Under the pieces are notes generated by a model, which saw nothing but the letters and a program-made list of their open reading frames with translations, was not told the DNA's origin and ran no database searches. From positions 124,001 through 188,000 of the forward strand of contig JAZKJV010008870.1 of NCBI GenBank assembly GCA_037367405.1: 64,000 nt of DNA, given 5' to 3'. Position numbers and translations under genes: made by a program. The stretch comes from Ottelia alismoides. Taxonomy: Eukaryota > Streptophyta > Magnoliopsida > Alismatales > Hydrocharitaceae. Positions 10,205-20,745 of the stretch are shown here, in pieces. The stretch's first letter is position 1. Each line of letters begins with the position of its first letter.

Positions 10205-11945
10205 CAATAAACTGCACTGGCTCGCACTCTGTCATGGCTGTTGGCTCAGAAGGAATCAGACAAGGCACATAATCATCAAAGTCATCCCAATCAATGTCTG
10301 AATCCGAGGGATCAGAAGAAGGTGAACATGATTGAAATTCATCAGCACCACTCATCACAACAATGTCAACTTCAGATATATCCTCATCCAGGGATGTGCT
10401 CTCCCGGCTCTCGACTGCCATGAGCTTGAGATACAGTGAATATGTAGGCAAGGCGAGAGTCGGTGCTACGGGATCTTTCCAGTTGGATTCATCATCAGTT
10501 ATCTCAAAATCACAAACCTGGTGGATGTCTAGCTCTTCCTCCGTCATCTGCTCGGCTTCGCTGGATTGCTCTGAGCATGCCAACTCTCTGGCTCTGGTCT
10601 GGTCGATCGTATCTATTTGTATGCTTTCGCCCTTTACGCGAAAACATACCGTCCCACTATCATGGTCGGATACCGCCTTGGCAGTGGCCAAGAATGGGCG
10701 TCCAAGTATGATGGGGGCATCGGTTACCGACTCAGGGATCTCCATGTCCAATACAACAAAGTCCACGGGGAATTTCAGGCCCTGAATGGTAACGACCACG
10801 TCCTTCAACAACCCCTTCGGCCTCTTAATCGACCTATAAGCAAACTGAAGGATTGTTCTGCTTCGAAGAAGAGGGCCAAACTCGAATCGCTTGAGTAAGG
10901 CTGTCGAAAGGAGGTTGATCGAAGACCCGCTGTCTAATAGAGTACGATCGAACTGCTGCTCCTGGATCTCGCATCTGACATAGGAAGCTCCTGTATCGGG
11001 TCTCTTAGCTGGCAATGTGTTCTGAATGGCGCAACAAGTGTCATGAGTGAGCATATGGATTTGATCGCTGTGCCTCTTCTTCCTTCGGACAGTAGTTTTC
11101 TCTTTCAGGTTCTTTTTGAAGAAGGGGATATGCTCAAATGCTTCCCGTAGAGTCAGCTGAATGTGAAATCTGTCTATCATCTGATTGCCGAACTCTACCT
11201 GTTGCTCTTTTTTGGAATTTTCTCGTTTATTCCCCTTCGCTCGGCGGAGTGCCTCAGGGAAGGGGATGGTAGGGGCCTCCTCAGATGGAGGACTAGGAAT
11301 CGGTCCCTGTGCCTGTGAAGAAGGAGAATCCATACAATAATCATCATTCACCATATATGGATCCACAATTTGAACAGAAACCTTTCCTTTATTCATATTT
11401 TTGTTTTTCTTTTTGTTTCCACAGTCCTTAGGTACAAAATGTGGCAACATCGCAGATGGTGGCTCAACAAAAGTAGATGTGGTGGCCTCAGCACCACCAC
11501 TAGCACCAGTCTTCGTGGCATCAGCACCGCGCTCTAGTTCATCATCCAAAATGGTGGCATCAGCACCACCGTCTGTATCTGGTCTCCCGACGGCATCAGC
11601 ACCGTCGTCTGGATCTCCATCATTGGTGGCATCAGCACCACCGTCAACATCATCATGAGCGGTATCAGCACCACTCCTCTGCTCCTCTGGCGCTCCTGAT
11701 CCTGCATCTGGTTGTCGCTCAGAAGAGGCGCCGCCGGCTGGCATCCTACCGCTCCTAGTAGTAACAAAATCAACATCATGATAGGAATAAGACATGTCAC
11801 TCAAATAATCACTAGGAGAGGTATCCTCTGTAAACTCTACCTGCTCAGACTTTCTTTTCAGATTGTTCGGGTTAGGTTCAATCTGAGCGGGTATGGCGGC
11901 CTTCCCTTTTATAATCTCCCTCATCTCCTGCCGGAATTCATCCAT
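10038..11945 (-). CDS. Athila-type protease region (second part of gag-pol)
   Basis: This 635-residue frame follows gag in the same phase after a single TAA codon. It contains the aspartic protease motif RTLLDSGSSINLLS at about residue 338, the catalytic D-S-G of retroviral-type proteases, and PIILGRPFLAT further on, which fits the second conserved part of the fold. The N-terminal third is low complexity, with at least four GADA-type repeats (about residues 97-155) and basic K/N-rich stretches. The C-terminal end overlaps the start of the pol frame by about 190 bases in a different phase. In an intact relative this would be the middle of one continuous polyprotein, so the start at 11945 is probably just the first ATG after the disabling stop. 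Confidence 0.8.
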   Translation of the reverse strand: MDEFRQEMREIIKGKAAIPAQIEPNPNNLKRKSEQVEFTEDTSPSDYLSDMSYSYHDVDFVTTRSGRMPAGGASSERQPDAGSGAPEEQRSGADTAHDDVDGGADATNDGDPDDGADAVGRPDTDGGADATILDDELERGADATKTGASGGAEATTSTFVEPPSAMLPHFVPKDCGNKKKNKNMNKGKVSVQIVDPYMVNDDYCMDSPSSQAQGPIPSPPSEEAPTIPFPEALRRAKGNKRENSKKEQQVEFGNQMIDRFHIQLTLREAFEHIPFFKKNLKEKTTVRRKKRHSDQIHMLTHDTCCAIQNTLPAKRPDTGASYVRCEIQEQQFDRTLLDSGSSINLLSTALLKRFEFGPLLRSRTILQFAYRSIKRPKGLLKDVVVTIQGLKFPVDFVVLDMEIPESVTDAPIILGRPFLATAKAVSDHDSGTVCFRVKGESIQIDTIDQTRARELACSEQSSEAEQMTEEELDIHQVCDFEITDDESNWKDPVAPTLALPTYSLYLKLMAVESRESTSLDEDISEVDIVVMSGADEFQSCSPSSDPSDSDIDWDDFDDYVPCLIPSEPTAMTECEPVQFIDGSATPFVRNSHRARVLPCRPGSIYTDISEARSATSQLSRTETSAAVDDIQIPCG

Positions 11946-11948
11946 TTC

Positions 11949-13958
11949 TTACCTGAAGGATGCTCGCTGTTCGGAGAGCAAGCGGGCAAGATCATCGAGA
12001 GTTGGGTTCTCAAAAGCGGGACCCTGAGAACCGGATGGTTGTCCCTTCTGGAAATGGGGCTGTTGCTGCTGCTGTGGTTGATACTGGGGGTGATGGGAAT
12101 AAGATTGCTGAGGCTGGTGTCGCTGCCTCCACTGCTGTCCCTGATAGGTAGGACGAGGGTCTCTCTGGTATTGCTGCTGATGGGCATACTGGGGCTGTTG
12201 CTGCTGGTTTGGCTGGCTGTTCTGCTGTCCTTGGGCAGGATTCTGCTGCTGGGGAGAGGAGCCACCGTTGCCCCAATGGAATCCGGGATGATCACGACGA
12301 ATCCCGGGTTGAGGGTACCGGTCGTACCATATCCCATTGACTTCCATCAATGGGTCCTGCTCAAAGGAGGATGGAGGAAGAACTGCCAGTGGCAGCTCAG
12401 GCTGATACACCACCATCTGAGTATCTGTAGATGGCGGCTGCGATGGATAGTACGGTAGCAATGGAGCCGGCTCTGCCTGGACATGGTTCACCTGACGGTA
12501 CGAGGTAGAGGGCTGGTTGGCATTGCTACTGCTTGGATCAGCACGTGATCTGGAAGGCTGTTGTGACTGAGTTTGTGCCTCCTGGACGCACAAGATCTGC
12601 GTCTTCAGATCACTCATGGTCTTGGCAATTTGGTCCATCTGGACCATGCCTTGCATCTGCTTCTTCTCGAGGATCTCGAGGCGGTCCAGCTTCTCACTGA
12701 TTATGCCCATGTCGGCTGCGGCTGATTCAGCTTGGGCTGCGACAGCTGACACTGTATTGGGACCGGCAGCGATGCGGGCGATCCTCTGGAATGATCCCGC
12801 TCCTTGAGGGGGCTTCTGTTGTGTGTAGACTCGAGCTTGGGCCATCACTGTGGAGTTTTCTGCCATGCCTTCGTAGATGTCCCAGACGTCGTCTTCTCCC
12901 TTGGAGAAATAAGACCCACCGCAAGAGGCGTTCACTAGCCCCTGCAGCTCCGGTGTTAGCCCACAGAAGAAACTCTGCACGAGATTGGGCTTGGAAATGT
13001 CATGATGTGGACACCGGTCGATGAGCTCTCGAAAGCGATCCCAAGCTTCGTGGAACTGTTCATTCAGGATCATGACAAAGTTACTGATCATGGCTCTGGC
13101 TGCATTGGTCCGGCCGAGAGGATAGTATTTCTTCAGGTATGCGGTCCGGAGATCTGCCCATGTGTCGACGAATCGCCCAAGGTGTTTGAGCCAATATGCG
13201 GCTCTATCAACCAAAGAGAATGGAAAGGCAATCATCTTGATGGTGTCCTCGGTCATCAACCGATCATGGATAGTGCTGCAAATCATCTCAAATTCCTGGA
13301 GGTGGAGGTGCGGCTCTTCGGTCGGCAACCCATGGAACTTGGGTAGAAGCTGGATAGTGTGGGGCCGAAGCTCGAAATCTCCGTGAATGGGTGGGAGTCG
13401 GATCCAACGATGAGTGAGGGATGCAGCTGGGTTGTGTAATTCCCTCATGATGGTCTGTGGTGGTCTCTCAGCGTCTGGATTGCCTCCTCCTGCATCAGGT
13501 CCTCCTCCTCCACCACCGCCACTGCCCCCAGGTCGGTTCTCTCTCATCTGTGCTATCTCTCTCATCAGATCACCCATGAATGTTCCCTGGTCACGGATCT
13601 GTCTCTGCATTGTCTCCAGGGATGCTAACAAAGAGTTGTTGATGGCCACCTGATCAATTATGAATGGAGGGTGATCATGGTCATCTGGGTGCTCGTCTCT
13701 ATCTGCCATTACTGGATTTTCTGAAAAAGCAAAAGAGGCCATCTCAGGTGCTGTCGAATGATCTGAACTCTGTGAAGCACTGAATTCTGAAACTCTTGAA
13801 CTGATGGAAGGAGAATGGGAAGGGTGATCGAGGGGGAACAGGGTGGATGTAAACTCAGGCTCGGAGAGCGGACTCTCCGAGGTAGTCCTAGATGAATAAG
13901 GAGGAGTGCTGGATAGCGGTGCCGACAAGGTCGGCCTAAGAGATCTCCGTCCCATCAT
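11949..13958 (-). CDS. Athila-type gag (capsid) protein
   Basis: A 669-residue frame in the expected gag position, after a 1.8-kb leader. The retrotransposon gag core is visible at about residues 190-370: IRLPPIHGDFELRP, then FPFSLVDRAAYWLKHL, AYLKKYYPLGRT, WDRFRELIDRCPHH and FFCGLTPELQ. A glycine run (about 145-160) lies before the core and a glutamine- and proline-rich tail (about 560-645) after it. I do not see a CCHC zinc knuckle. The frame ends at a TAA (11949-11951), after which the same phase continues into the protease region, so this stop is probably a mutation in a gag-pol polyprotein. It would package the element's RNA into cytoplasmic particles. Confidence 0.9.
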   Translation of the reverse strand: MMGRRSLRPTLSAPLSSTPPYSSRTTSESPLSEPEFTSTLFPLDHPSHSPSISSRVSEFSASQSSDHSTAPEMASFAFSENPVMADRDEHPDDHDHPPFIIDQVAINNSLLASLETMQRQIRDQGTFMGDLMREIAQMRENRPGGSGGGGGGGPDAGGGNPDAERPPQTIMRELHNPAASLTHRWIRLPPIHGDFELRPHTIQLLPKFHGLPTEEPHLHLQEFEMICSTIHDRLMTEDTIKMIAFPFSLVDRAAYWLKHLGRFVDTWADLRTAYLKKYYPLGRTNAARAMISNFVMILNEQFHEAWDRFRELIDRCPHHDISKPNLVQSFFCGLTPELQGLVNASCGGSYFSKGEDDVWDIYEGMAENSTVMAQARVYTQQKPPQGAGSFQRIARIAAGPNTVSAVAAQAESAAADMGIISEKLDRLEILEKKQMQGMVQMDQIAKTMSDLKTQILCVQEAQTQSQQPSRSRADPSSSNANQPSTSYRQVNHVQAEPAPLLPYYPSQPPSTDTQMVVYQPELPLAVLPPSSFEQDPLMEVNGIWYDRYPQPGIRRDHPGFHWGNGGSSPQQQNPAQGQQNSQPNQQQQPQYAHQQQYQRDPRPTYQGQQWRQRHQPQQSYSHHPQYQPQQQQQPHFQKGQPSGSQGPAFENPTLDDLARLLSEQRASFR

Positions 13959-15724
13959 CTTGATTATTCGGGAAGATCAGGGAAATGCAAGAGAAGAAGA
14001 AGAGGAATGAAATGAGATGCAACAAAATAGCGCACAATTGTGCTGTGTTTTTGATCTTGACCTAAACAAATCTAGCAATCAAACACAAATCAGGGGTAAG
14101 TTCACCAACTCAACACGTGAAGCCGTGAAGGTTCGGCTTTTATCTTGTCAATTTTATCTTGATTCAGGAAGTTATCTTTTCACGAGTCCTTAGAACGCTA
14201 CGCCTAAAGGAGAGAGAGTACTGCCGGAAGAGTATCCCGTACTTGTCCTCCTCCTGTGTAACCTGTAGCTTGCACTTTTTGAGGTCCTTGTAACCCTTCT
14301 TGGATCCCTACTCAGCCAAAGAATAAGAGAGGAAGCCAATAGGCGAAACCGATACTTCAGAACTCGCTTGCAACGGAATCACCCATGAGCGTGCAAGAAC
14401 CTACTCGGACGCGAGACGATGAGACAGACACCCCCGTGAAGGCGTGGCCTAGGCTCGATACTTCGGACAAGGTCGATGCTCTTCACAATAGAGAGTCACC
14501 AACGTTGACCAAGCCCTACTCGTCCACGTACGATAGAAGCGTCAATACTTCGGTAATCCAGGCGATACACAAGGCAGCCACAAGCTGAGATTTTGGCTCT
14601 AATCCTTACGAAGCGCTCACCTCACTTGGAAGGAGACCTTCCCATGCAACCTGAAAACAAGTGATGGTGTTACTCTCCCCAATCAATGAATCCAATTACC
14701 AATTTTATTTTTGGTCAAGGTTTTCTTAGCAGTCCCTTTTTTAATTTTTTGGTGTTATTGCTTCTTTTGAGTAGATTCAAACAAGCGCCTAACGATTTTT
14801 GTGTTTTCTTGATCCTACTTTGTCAAAAAACAGAGGGAGAATAGAGTCGGAAAAGTCGTGCAAGTCGACACAAAGATGGAAATCTCACCTTTGTGCCTAA
14901 ATGATGGATGCAAAGTAAGAAGACTTACAGCGAATCCCAGCTCTCTCCATGCGGGATGCAAAGAAGAATTTTATAAACCTAGTTTATATGCCGATATGCA
15001 ATGCGGAAATCGTCCTAAGATAGGCAACTGCTAGCGTAAAGAACCACAAGTCAACCACCTATCGTCGATCCTAAGAGTCCGGTCTAGACCCTCCCCTCCT
15101 CTTCTCGACACATCGAGTTCAGGAGTAGCGCTTGATGGGGAGGTCTCGCGGCGCGACGGATCTAAGAAAGGGGGCTAACTATTTAATTTTTAACTAAGTC
15201 CAAATACGAGCTATAGGTACATGCAAAGGTTATTAGTGTGTTTGGACCTAATTTAATCGATCAAGCAGGCCTAAATCTAAGGGCTCAATCCGCAAAAGAA
15301 AGTGAAAATGAAATCAAAACCGGCAAATGACAGCGGTGAAAACTCGGTAAAAACCGCGGTGAGCCCCCGGGTGAACAAACACCCGGAAATTAGGCCCGGA
15401 GTGTCCAAGAGTCCAAGTCCCTGTGTTATTACAAATTATCAAAGTCACTCTCTCACGAAAATAAAATGCAACTAATCTAAGCACTCTCTCTCACTCCTCC
15501 TGCTCTCTCCTGCCGGCTTGACCTAAGAAGGCCGGCTCCGCTTTCCAAGGTTGCTTCGGGTCACCTAGGCGATCCGCCTTGCTCCGCGGTCCCTCGCAAG
15601 AAGACAAAAGAAGAATGGTCAGAATAGCTCAATCAATATATGTATCAAAAGTGCAAGAGAGATAACTGAAGCTATGGTAGACAACAATCACAAGCAAACA
15701 AAAATGTAAACTACTCGCTGTTGC
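13959..15724 (-). other. 5' leader of the Athila-type element
   Basis: About 1.77 kb between the primer site and gag with no long open frame in element sense. A stretch near 15560-15600 (element-sense GCGAGGGACCGCGGAGC) has a counterpart in the leader of the second element near 62470 (GCGAGGACCGCGAGGAGTC), so part of the leader seems conserved. It presumably carries packaging and translation signals, but I cannot point to any specifically. Confidence 0.6.
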
Positions 15725-15742
15725 TCCCCGGCAACGGCGCCA
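15725..15742 (-). other. Primer-binding site, tRNA-Asp
   Basis: On the minus strand the bases two nucleotides after the 5' LTR read TGGCGCCGTTGCCGGGGA. This is the exact complement of the last 18 bases of plant tRNA-Asp including CCA. It is the usual primer for Athila and Tat elements and fixes element orientation and the LTR edge. Confidence 0.93.
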
Positions 15743-15744
15743 TT

Positions 15745-18700
15745 TGATAAACACGGGTTTCGAGAGAGCCTAAATGGTGTCTCACACAAGGCGGAGACAA
15801 CCGTTGCTGTGGCGACTCTCAAATGAAACCTGTATTTAATCAACAATTAACCCACACTAAAGATCAATAATTAGAAATAAATGTGGAGTTAAAATTTATT
15901 TTTAACTCTGCACAAATGATGTAAAGGGCAAGTATGTAGAGAGTTCGAACACAGGGAGCAAGCAGGGTAATTCAAACAATTGTGCGTGAGTGAGTGAATG
16001 TGACAAGTGTCTACACTAAGCAAGCAATCAAAGGAGATTTTTGTGGATTTTTAATTTTTAATTTTTTTATTTTTAATTTAATTTTTAATTTTGTATTTTG
16101 GTTTTTAACTTTCTAATTTTTATAATTTTATATTTTATATTTTTTTCTTTTTCAATATTGGAATTTAAAAACAAGGTAATAAAAGACAAGATAAAGTATT
16201 TATAAAAATATGTAAAAATGATCAAAAATTCAGAAATAAAATGTTTTTGATATTTTTAGGATGTTTTACTGTTTTTGTGATTTTTGGGGATTTTTCAAAT
16301 GTTTTTGGTATTTTTAAATACTGAAATAAAGCAAAACAGTGAAATGAGTGCTGGCTGGGAATAAAATGGAAGTTAAAATAGCAAACAACAATCAAAATTT
16401 TTCACACTATTTTTCAAATAAAGATAATGAAAAATAGAATAAACAGGAACATAGTTTGTGATTTTTGGCTTTTTCTCTGATTTTATATATTTTTTTGAAG
16501 TTTTTGAGTGTTTTTAGATTTTTAGTGTTTTTCTTTTGAGATTTTTAGTGATTTTTGGACTGACACTAAAATAGGTTAAAGTAGACACTAGTTAATTTTT
16601 TTGGAATTTTTCGAAGTGTTTTAATATTTTTTTGGTATTTTCTAAACTAGACAGTAGTGAAAAAGCTTGTTTTTGATTTTTAATAAATATAAAAATAAAA
16701 TAAAATCAAAAACTAAATTGATAGCGTGGAAGCACAAGTTAACAAGAGCTAAACCCTATTTTTGTGGAATTTTTGGACTTAAAAATGATAGTTTAAATAG
16801 TTAGAACAAGCATCCAAATTTTAAACAGTCCTGGCAGGGGTATATATGCAATTTCTCATACAACCAGGAGCGAACATGCAAATTTCCACAAAAGTTTGAA
16901 CTGATTATTTGATTGATAGCACCCAAAATTCAAGTACAAAACCCGCCTGGGTGTCCTAGCAATTTTCCCACCAGGGCGCGTGACTTGCACGCGCCTGGCG
17001 AGGACTAAAATGTAATTTCTCAAAAACCTGGGGGTTTACTTGCAATATTTCCAAAAATATAACACGTGATGCCAGAGATTTGGTATTAAAACAAAATACA
17101 ACCAGGGTCGAGGATACCCTTGCAAAATGCCCACACCTCACGTGAACTGGTCACGTGAGGTGACGTGGCAGGGGACCCGTCTGCAAATACGAGAGGCTTA
17201 GGGGTCTTTGTGCAAATATTACAAAAAAATTACACTACAGACGAAAGTTTTTAGACTAAAATATAAATACAAAATGCGCGAGGGTTAAGGTGCAAAATAC
17301 CCTCGGCGCGCGATCCAACGGCAGAGAAGACGCCACTTAAACACGTGGCGCAATCTGGACGGCCGATGACGTTTCGCTTCGACGTCTGAGATTAGATCTC
17401 AGAATGAGATCCAACGGTGGCTGGGCTCACAAGATCTGACGGTCGATGCGCGATCTGGGACTCCGCCTCGATCCAACGGTGGCGGAGGTCGGAGCAAGAA
17501 CAACGATGAACTCCGGCGAGCCGAGGTTCTCCGAGGTCAAGCTCCGTCTCCGGCGGGCTTCTTGGCTTCAAATTGCGGCTGGAGCCTCCTCTGGTCCTTC
17601 TCTATCTCCTGGGGGCGTCAAAATGCCTCGGCGACAGCCGAGGTTCGCTGGCGAAGGCGGCGGAGCTGGGGAGCTCGACCGAGGTCCGGCGATGCTCAAA
17701 ATTACACCCAGGTGCGATTCCACGAGCGTTGACCTGCAAAACAAGATGAGAGGGTCCAGGGCAAGTTGCTTGGACCCCGCGGAGGTGGAATGGGGGTGCG
17801 AAACGGCCTGGGGTTACGCGGCCGGAGTTGCGCTCCGGCGAGGATGGGTGATTAGGCGAAATGATCGATGGAACCTCAAGATTTGATAGGGCTTTTAATC
17901 CTTATGTGAACATGAACAAAATGGCATGAATAAAAAGGCGGGGTGAGCCCTCAATGGCCGGGGCCAGAGGGAAGAAGCTACCTCGACCGGCGTACTCGCG
18001 GGAGGTGGTGGAAGCGCCTCCGACCTCGGTTGCCTTGGTTGATGGCTTCACGGTGGAGCTGTCACCTCCAGGAAGCTCTGGAGCTAGGATTAGGCGCGAG
18101 GGGTGGACCGAAGGTGTTCAAAATTCAATCGCAAGGTCGGGGGTTTCTCTTATTTGGTTTGACCCTGAGTTGCAGGGGTCCAAAGACCAAGAAAAATCTT
18201 GCGCCACAGTGATGCTTAGCCCGATGTAATCACATGACGAGCAAGATGGATGGTAGGTGGAGAGATTTGCAGAAGAGGGTTTCGCGAAAGGATGAAAGTT
18301 TATGCCTCGAAAAATCCGCAAATGCGGGGAGAAAACGAGGTGGCAGAGCTACAGGGAGGGTAGGGCGTCCAGTTGACCGAAGTCAACTGTTGACGCCTCC
18401 TGGTTGGTCCATGTGGACCAACCAGGAAAAACCCTGAAAATTATTTTGAAAAATCAATTAAAAATAGAATAATTCCGAATTAATTAATGGTTATAAAATG
18501 AAAAATGCTTAAAATTTTATGTAGTATTTTATTCTGATTTTTATTCATTTTTATGACTTATATTTTTACAAGTTTGCTTTTTAACCCTATATAGGTATAA
18601 TACCTATGTATTTAAGTATTTGATTTTTATTTTATGTATTTCAATTTCATTATTTGTATTTATTATTTTCTAAAATTATAAGATACTTTTATGTACACAA

Positions 18701-19566
18701 ATATATTTCTATTTTATTTTTCTGATTTATTTTGTATATTAAATAAAATATAAAAGTGTTTTGTATAGGTATATGTATAGGCAATATACCTATGTATTCT
18801 TTATACAAGTATTTTTACTTTGTATTTTCTTTGCATTTTTATTCTAATTTTAATGCACATATATTTTATAAGTAATATTTACATAATTAAAAAAATATAA
18901 AAATACAAAAATAACGAATAATAAATTGAAGATTTTAATCAGTACATTTATACAATGAGGGTCCAAAACTCAACTTTCAAACCGTAGCTCCGCCAAATGC
19001 GAAACCACCGCCATTAAATAGCTTATTTTCTTCTATATACAATTAAAGGTGAATATGCTGCATTTGGAGTTGTCAGTTGTGAGATACGGGTCTGGGAAGT
19101 TGGGATTCTGGATTCTTATTCAGACCATAACTTTTTATCTGTGTATTATTTTTCTGTGAAATCAATTTTGTATTTTTTTTATGAATTTATCTACAACTTT
19201 CATATACAAAATTTCTTTATTTGATGTATAAAAAGTGGAACCAAAAATAGGTCCCAAAATGAATAAAGAATGAATAGAATGTATAGGTATTTTATCTGTA
19301 TTTTGACCTTATCTCCCCCTACTTTATTCCTTGTCGACCTATTCATCAAGATGCCTAGGTCTCGGGGTTTTGGGTCATAAAATATTGTATTCTTTTTCTT
19401 TTCTTTATTTATTCTATAATTTTGGCTTTAATTACAGTATTTTATACACTAAATAGATGCACATGCATGAATGCTAAGATGATGATTTTAATGTTATTTA
19501 CAGGCATTTGCTAGGGTTTTTGGTGCCAAAATGATAGAATAAAGATGATGAAATGTGGATTCATCA
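15745..19566 (-). repeat. 5' LTR of the large Athila-type element (3822 bp)
   Basis: It aligns end to end with 817-4644, including TGAT...ATCA termini, the GC-rich core (about 17270-18440) and the 22-bp palindrome (18402-18423, with one base changed). The primer site abuts it on the left. It is followed directly by GAGCC, the right target duplication. In element sense it should hold the promoter (U3), which I place in or before the GC-rich core, but I cannot assign a transcription start. Confidence 0.92.
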
Positions 19567-19571
19567 GAGCC
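19567..19571. repeat. Right target-site duplication GAGCC
   Basis: This matches GAGCC at 111-115 and follows directly on the LTR end at 19566. It also lies within LINE coding sequence, in keeping with one insertion event. Confidence 0.85.
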
Positions 19572-20545
19572 CCCCCCTCTACCCATAGGGGAGATGCATC
19601 CATCCCCCACCGTCTGGTCCACCAGTCAAGTGAGAGTCTCCATTACGATAGTGAAGAGCAAGGGGCTCAGGGGGGCTCCTTGCCGAAGGCCCTTTGAACC
19701 TTTGAACAACCCATAAGGAATACCATTGACCACGGCCGAGAAGGACACAGTGCCAATGCAGTTATGCATCCACCCCAACCAGGTGGAGACAAATCCCATC
19801 ACGTCCATTCTGTTCAGAAGGAACTGGTGGTTAACTGAATCAAAAGCCTTAACAAGATCAATCTTCACACAGGCCCTAGGAAGGCTCCTCTGCCTCCCAA
19901 AACTCTGTGCCAGTTCCTAAGCGAGGCGCACACCATCACCAATGCGGCGACCTTTAATAAAAGCCATCTGATTCGGGGATATGAAGTGTGGGAGAACCTC
20001 CGAGAGCAGTTTTGCGAATATCTTGTAAATGACATTGCAGCAGGAGATTGGCCTAAAGTCCCCTAACCAGAAGGAGAGGGGACCTTAGGAACCAGAGTCC
20101 CACCCGAGTGGAGGAAGGAGATAGCATGAATAACCTCCGTTTTAACAAGATTCCACTGGAATTTGAAGAACTTGGCATTGAATTCATCGGAGCCCGGATA
20201 CTTTGATGAATTAATAGAGCAGAGAGCCTCAAGAATCTCCTCTTCCTGGATAGGCCTTTCAAGCCAAAGCCTTGCATCGTTAGAAAGAACTCTCTTCGGA
20301 GGAGGGGAGGTGGCTGTAGAGGCGCTGTGGTCCGATGGCAGAGCAGAGGCATTATGCTCCGAGAGCAGATCTTCATATAAGGAGAGTGCCCGAGATGCAA
20401 TCTCCGAAGGGCTATCAACTAATTTCCTGCCATGGTCAATAAGTCAGGGGATTATGTTCTTAGCCTCTCTAAGATTGGTGGAGAGATGAAAGAATTTGGA
20501 GGATCGGTCCCCAAGTTTCAACAACGAGATGTGGCTCCTTTAAAA
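19567..20545 (-). pseudogene. LINE (L1-type) reverse transcriptase fragment, upstream side
   Basis: Read on the minus strand, this shows plant L1-type reverse transcriptase sequence: an N-terminal linker with SLYEDLLSEHN, an FFKFQWNLVK stretch near 20150, the KIDLVKAFDSVNH motif near 19855 and GLRQGAPLSPLLF near 19660. Frames shift at least twice (around 20070 and 19920) and a TGA follows METLT at 19626. The next expected motif, YADD, is found at 1-115, so the Athila-type element inserted between these RT motifs. No endonuclease domain is present; the copy is cut off near 20545, where AT-rich and CA-repeat sequence starts. Confidence 0.85.
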
Positions 20546-20589
20546 AAAATATTTAGACACTTTTGAAAACTACAAAAACTTATAGCACG

Positions 20590-20745
20590 ACATGTGCGCG
20601 CTTCGCGCGCGCGCACACACACACACCATACACATGCACACACATGCATACACATGTACATACACACACATACTCACACGCACGCGCACGCACGCAAGCA
20701 CACACACGCGCACACACACACGCACACACACGCACACACACCCAC
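20590..20745. repeat. CA/CG-type microsatellite with a GC hairpin
   Basis: A simple-sequence tract of CA dinucleotides with interspersed CG and CATA variants. At its left edge GCGCGC-TTC-GCGCGC can fold as a very stable hairpin (around 20597-20615). Open frames through it (histidine/threonine repeats) are artefacts of the repeat. Confidence 0.85.

Larger units (their letters stand above)
116..19566 (-). mobile_element. Athila-type Ty3/gypsy LTR retrotransposon with an extra inverted LTR fragment, 19.45 kb
   Basis: On the minus strand the order is 5' LTR (15745-19566), tRNA-Asp primer site, leader, gag, protease region, RT-RNase H-integrase, a long non-coding 3' spacer, polypurine tract and 3' LTR (817-4644). 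The domain order RT-RH-IN is Ty3/gypsy. The tRNA-Asp primer, the FMDD active site and the lack of a chromodomain point to the Athila branch. The two LTRs differ at 8 of 441 positions in the block compared by eye (2513-2953 against 17446-17886), about 1.8 percent, so the insertion is fairly recent. The coding region has one in-frame stop and one frame change, so this copy is probably not autonomous. It interrupts a LINE. Confidence 0.9.

Noticed and set aside
11401..12458. Plus-strand open frames opposite gag and protease
   Set aside because: They are antisense shadows of the repetitive GADA and Q-rich coding regions on the minus strand.
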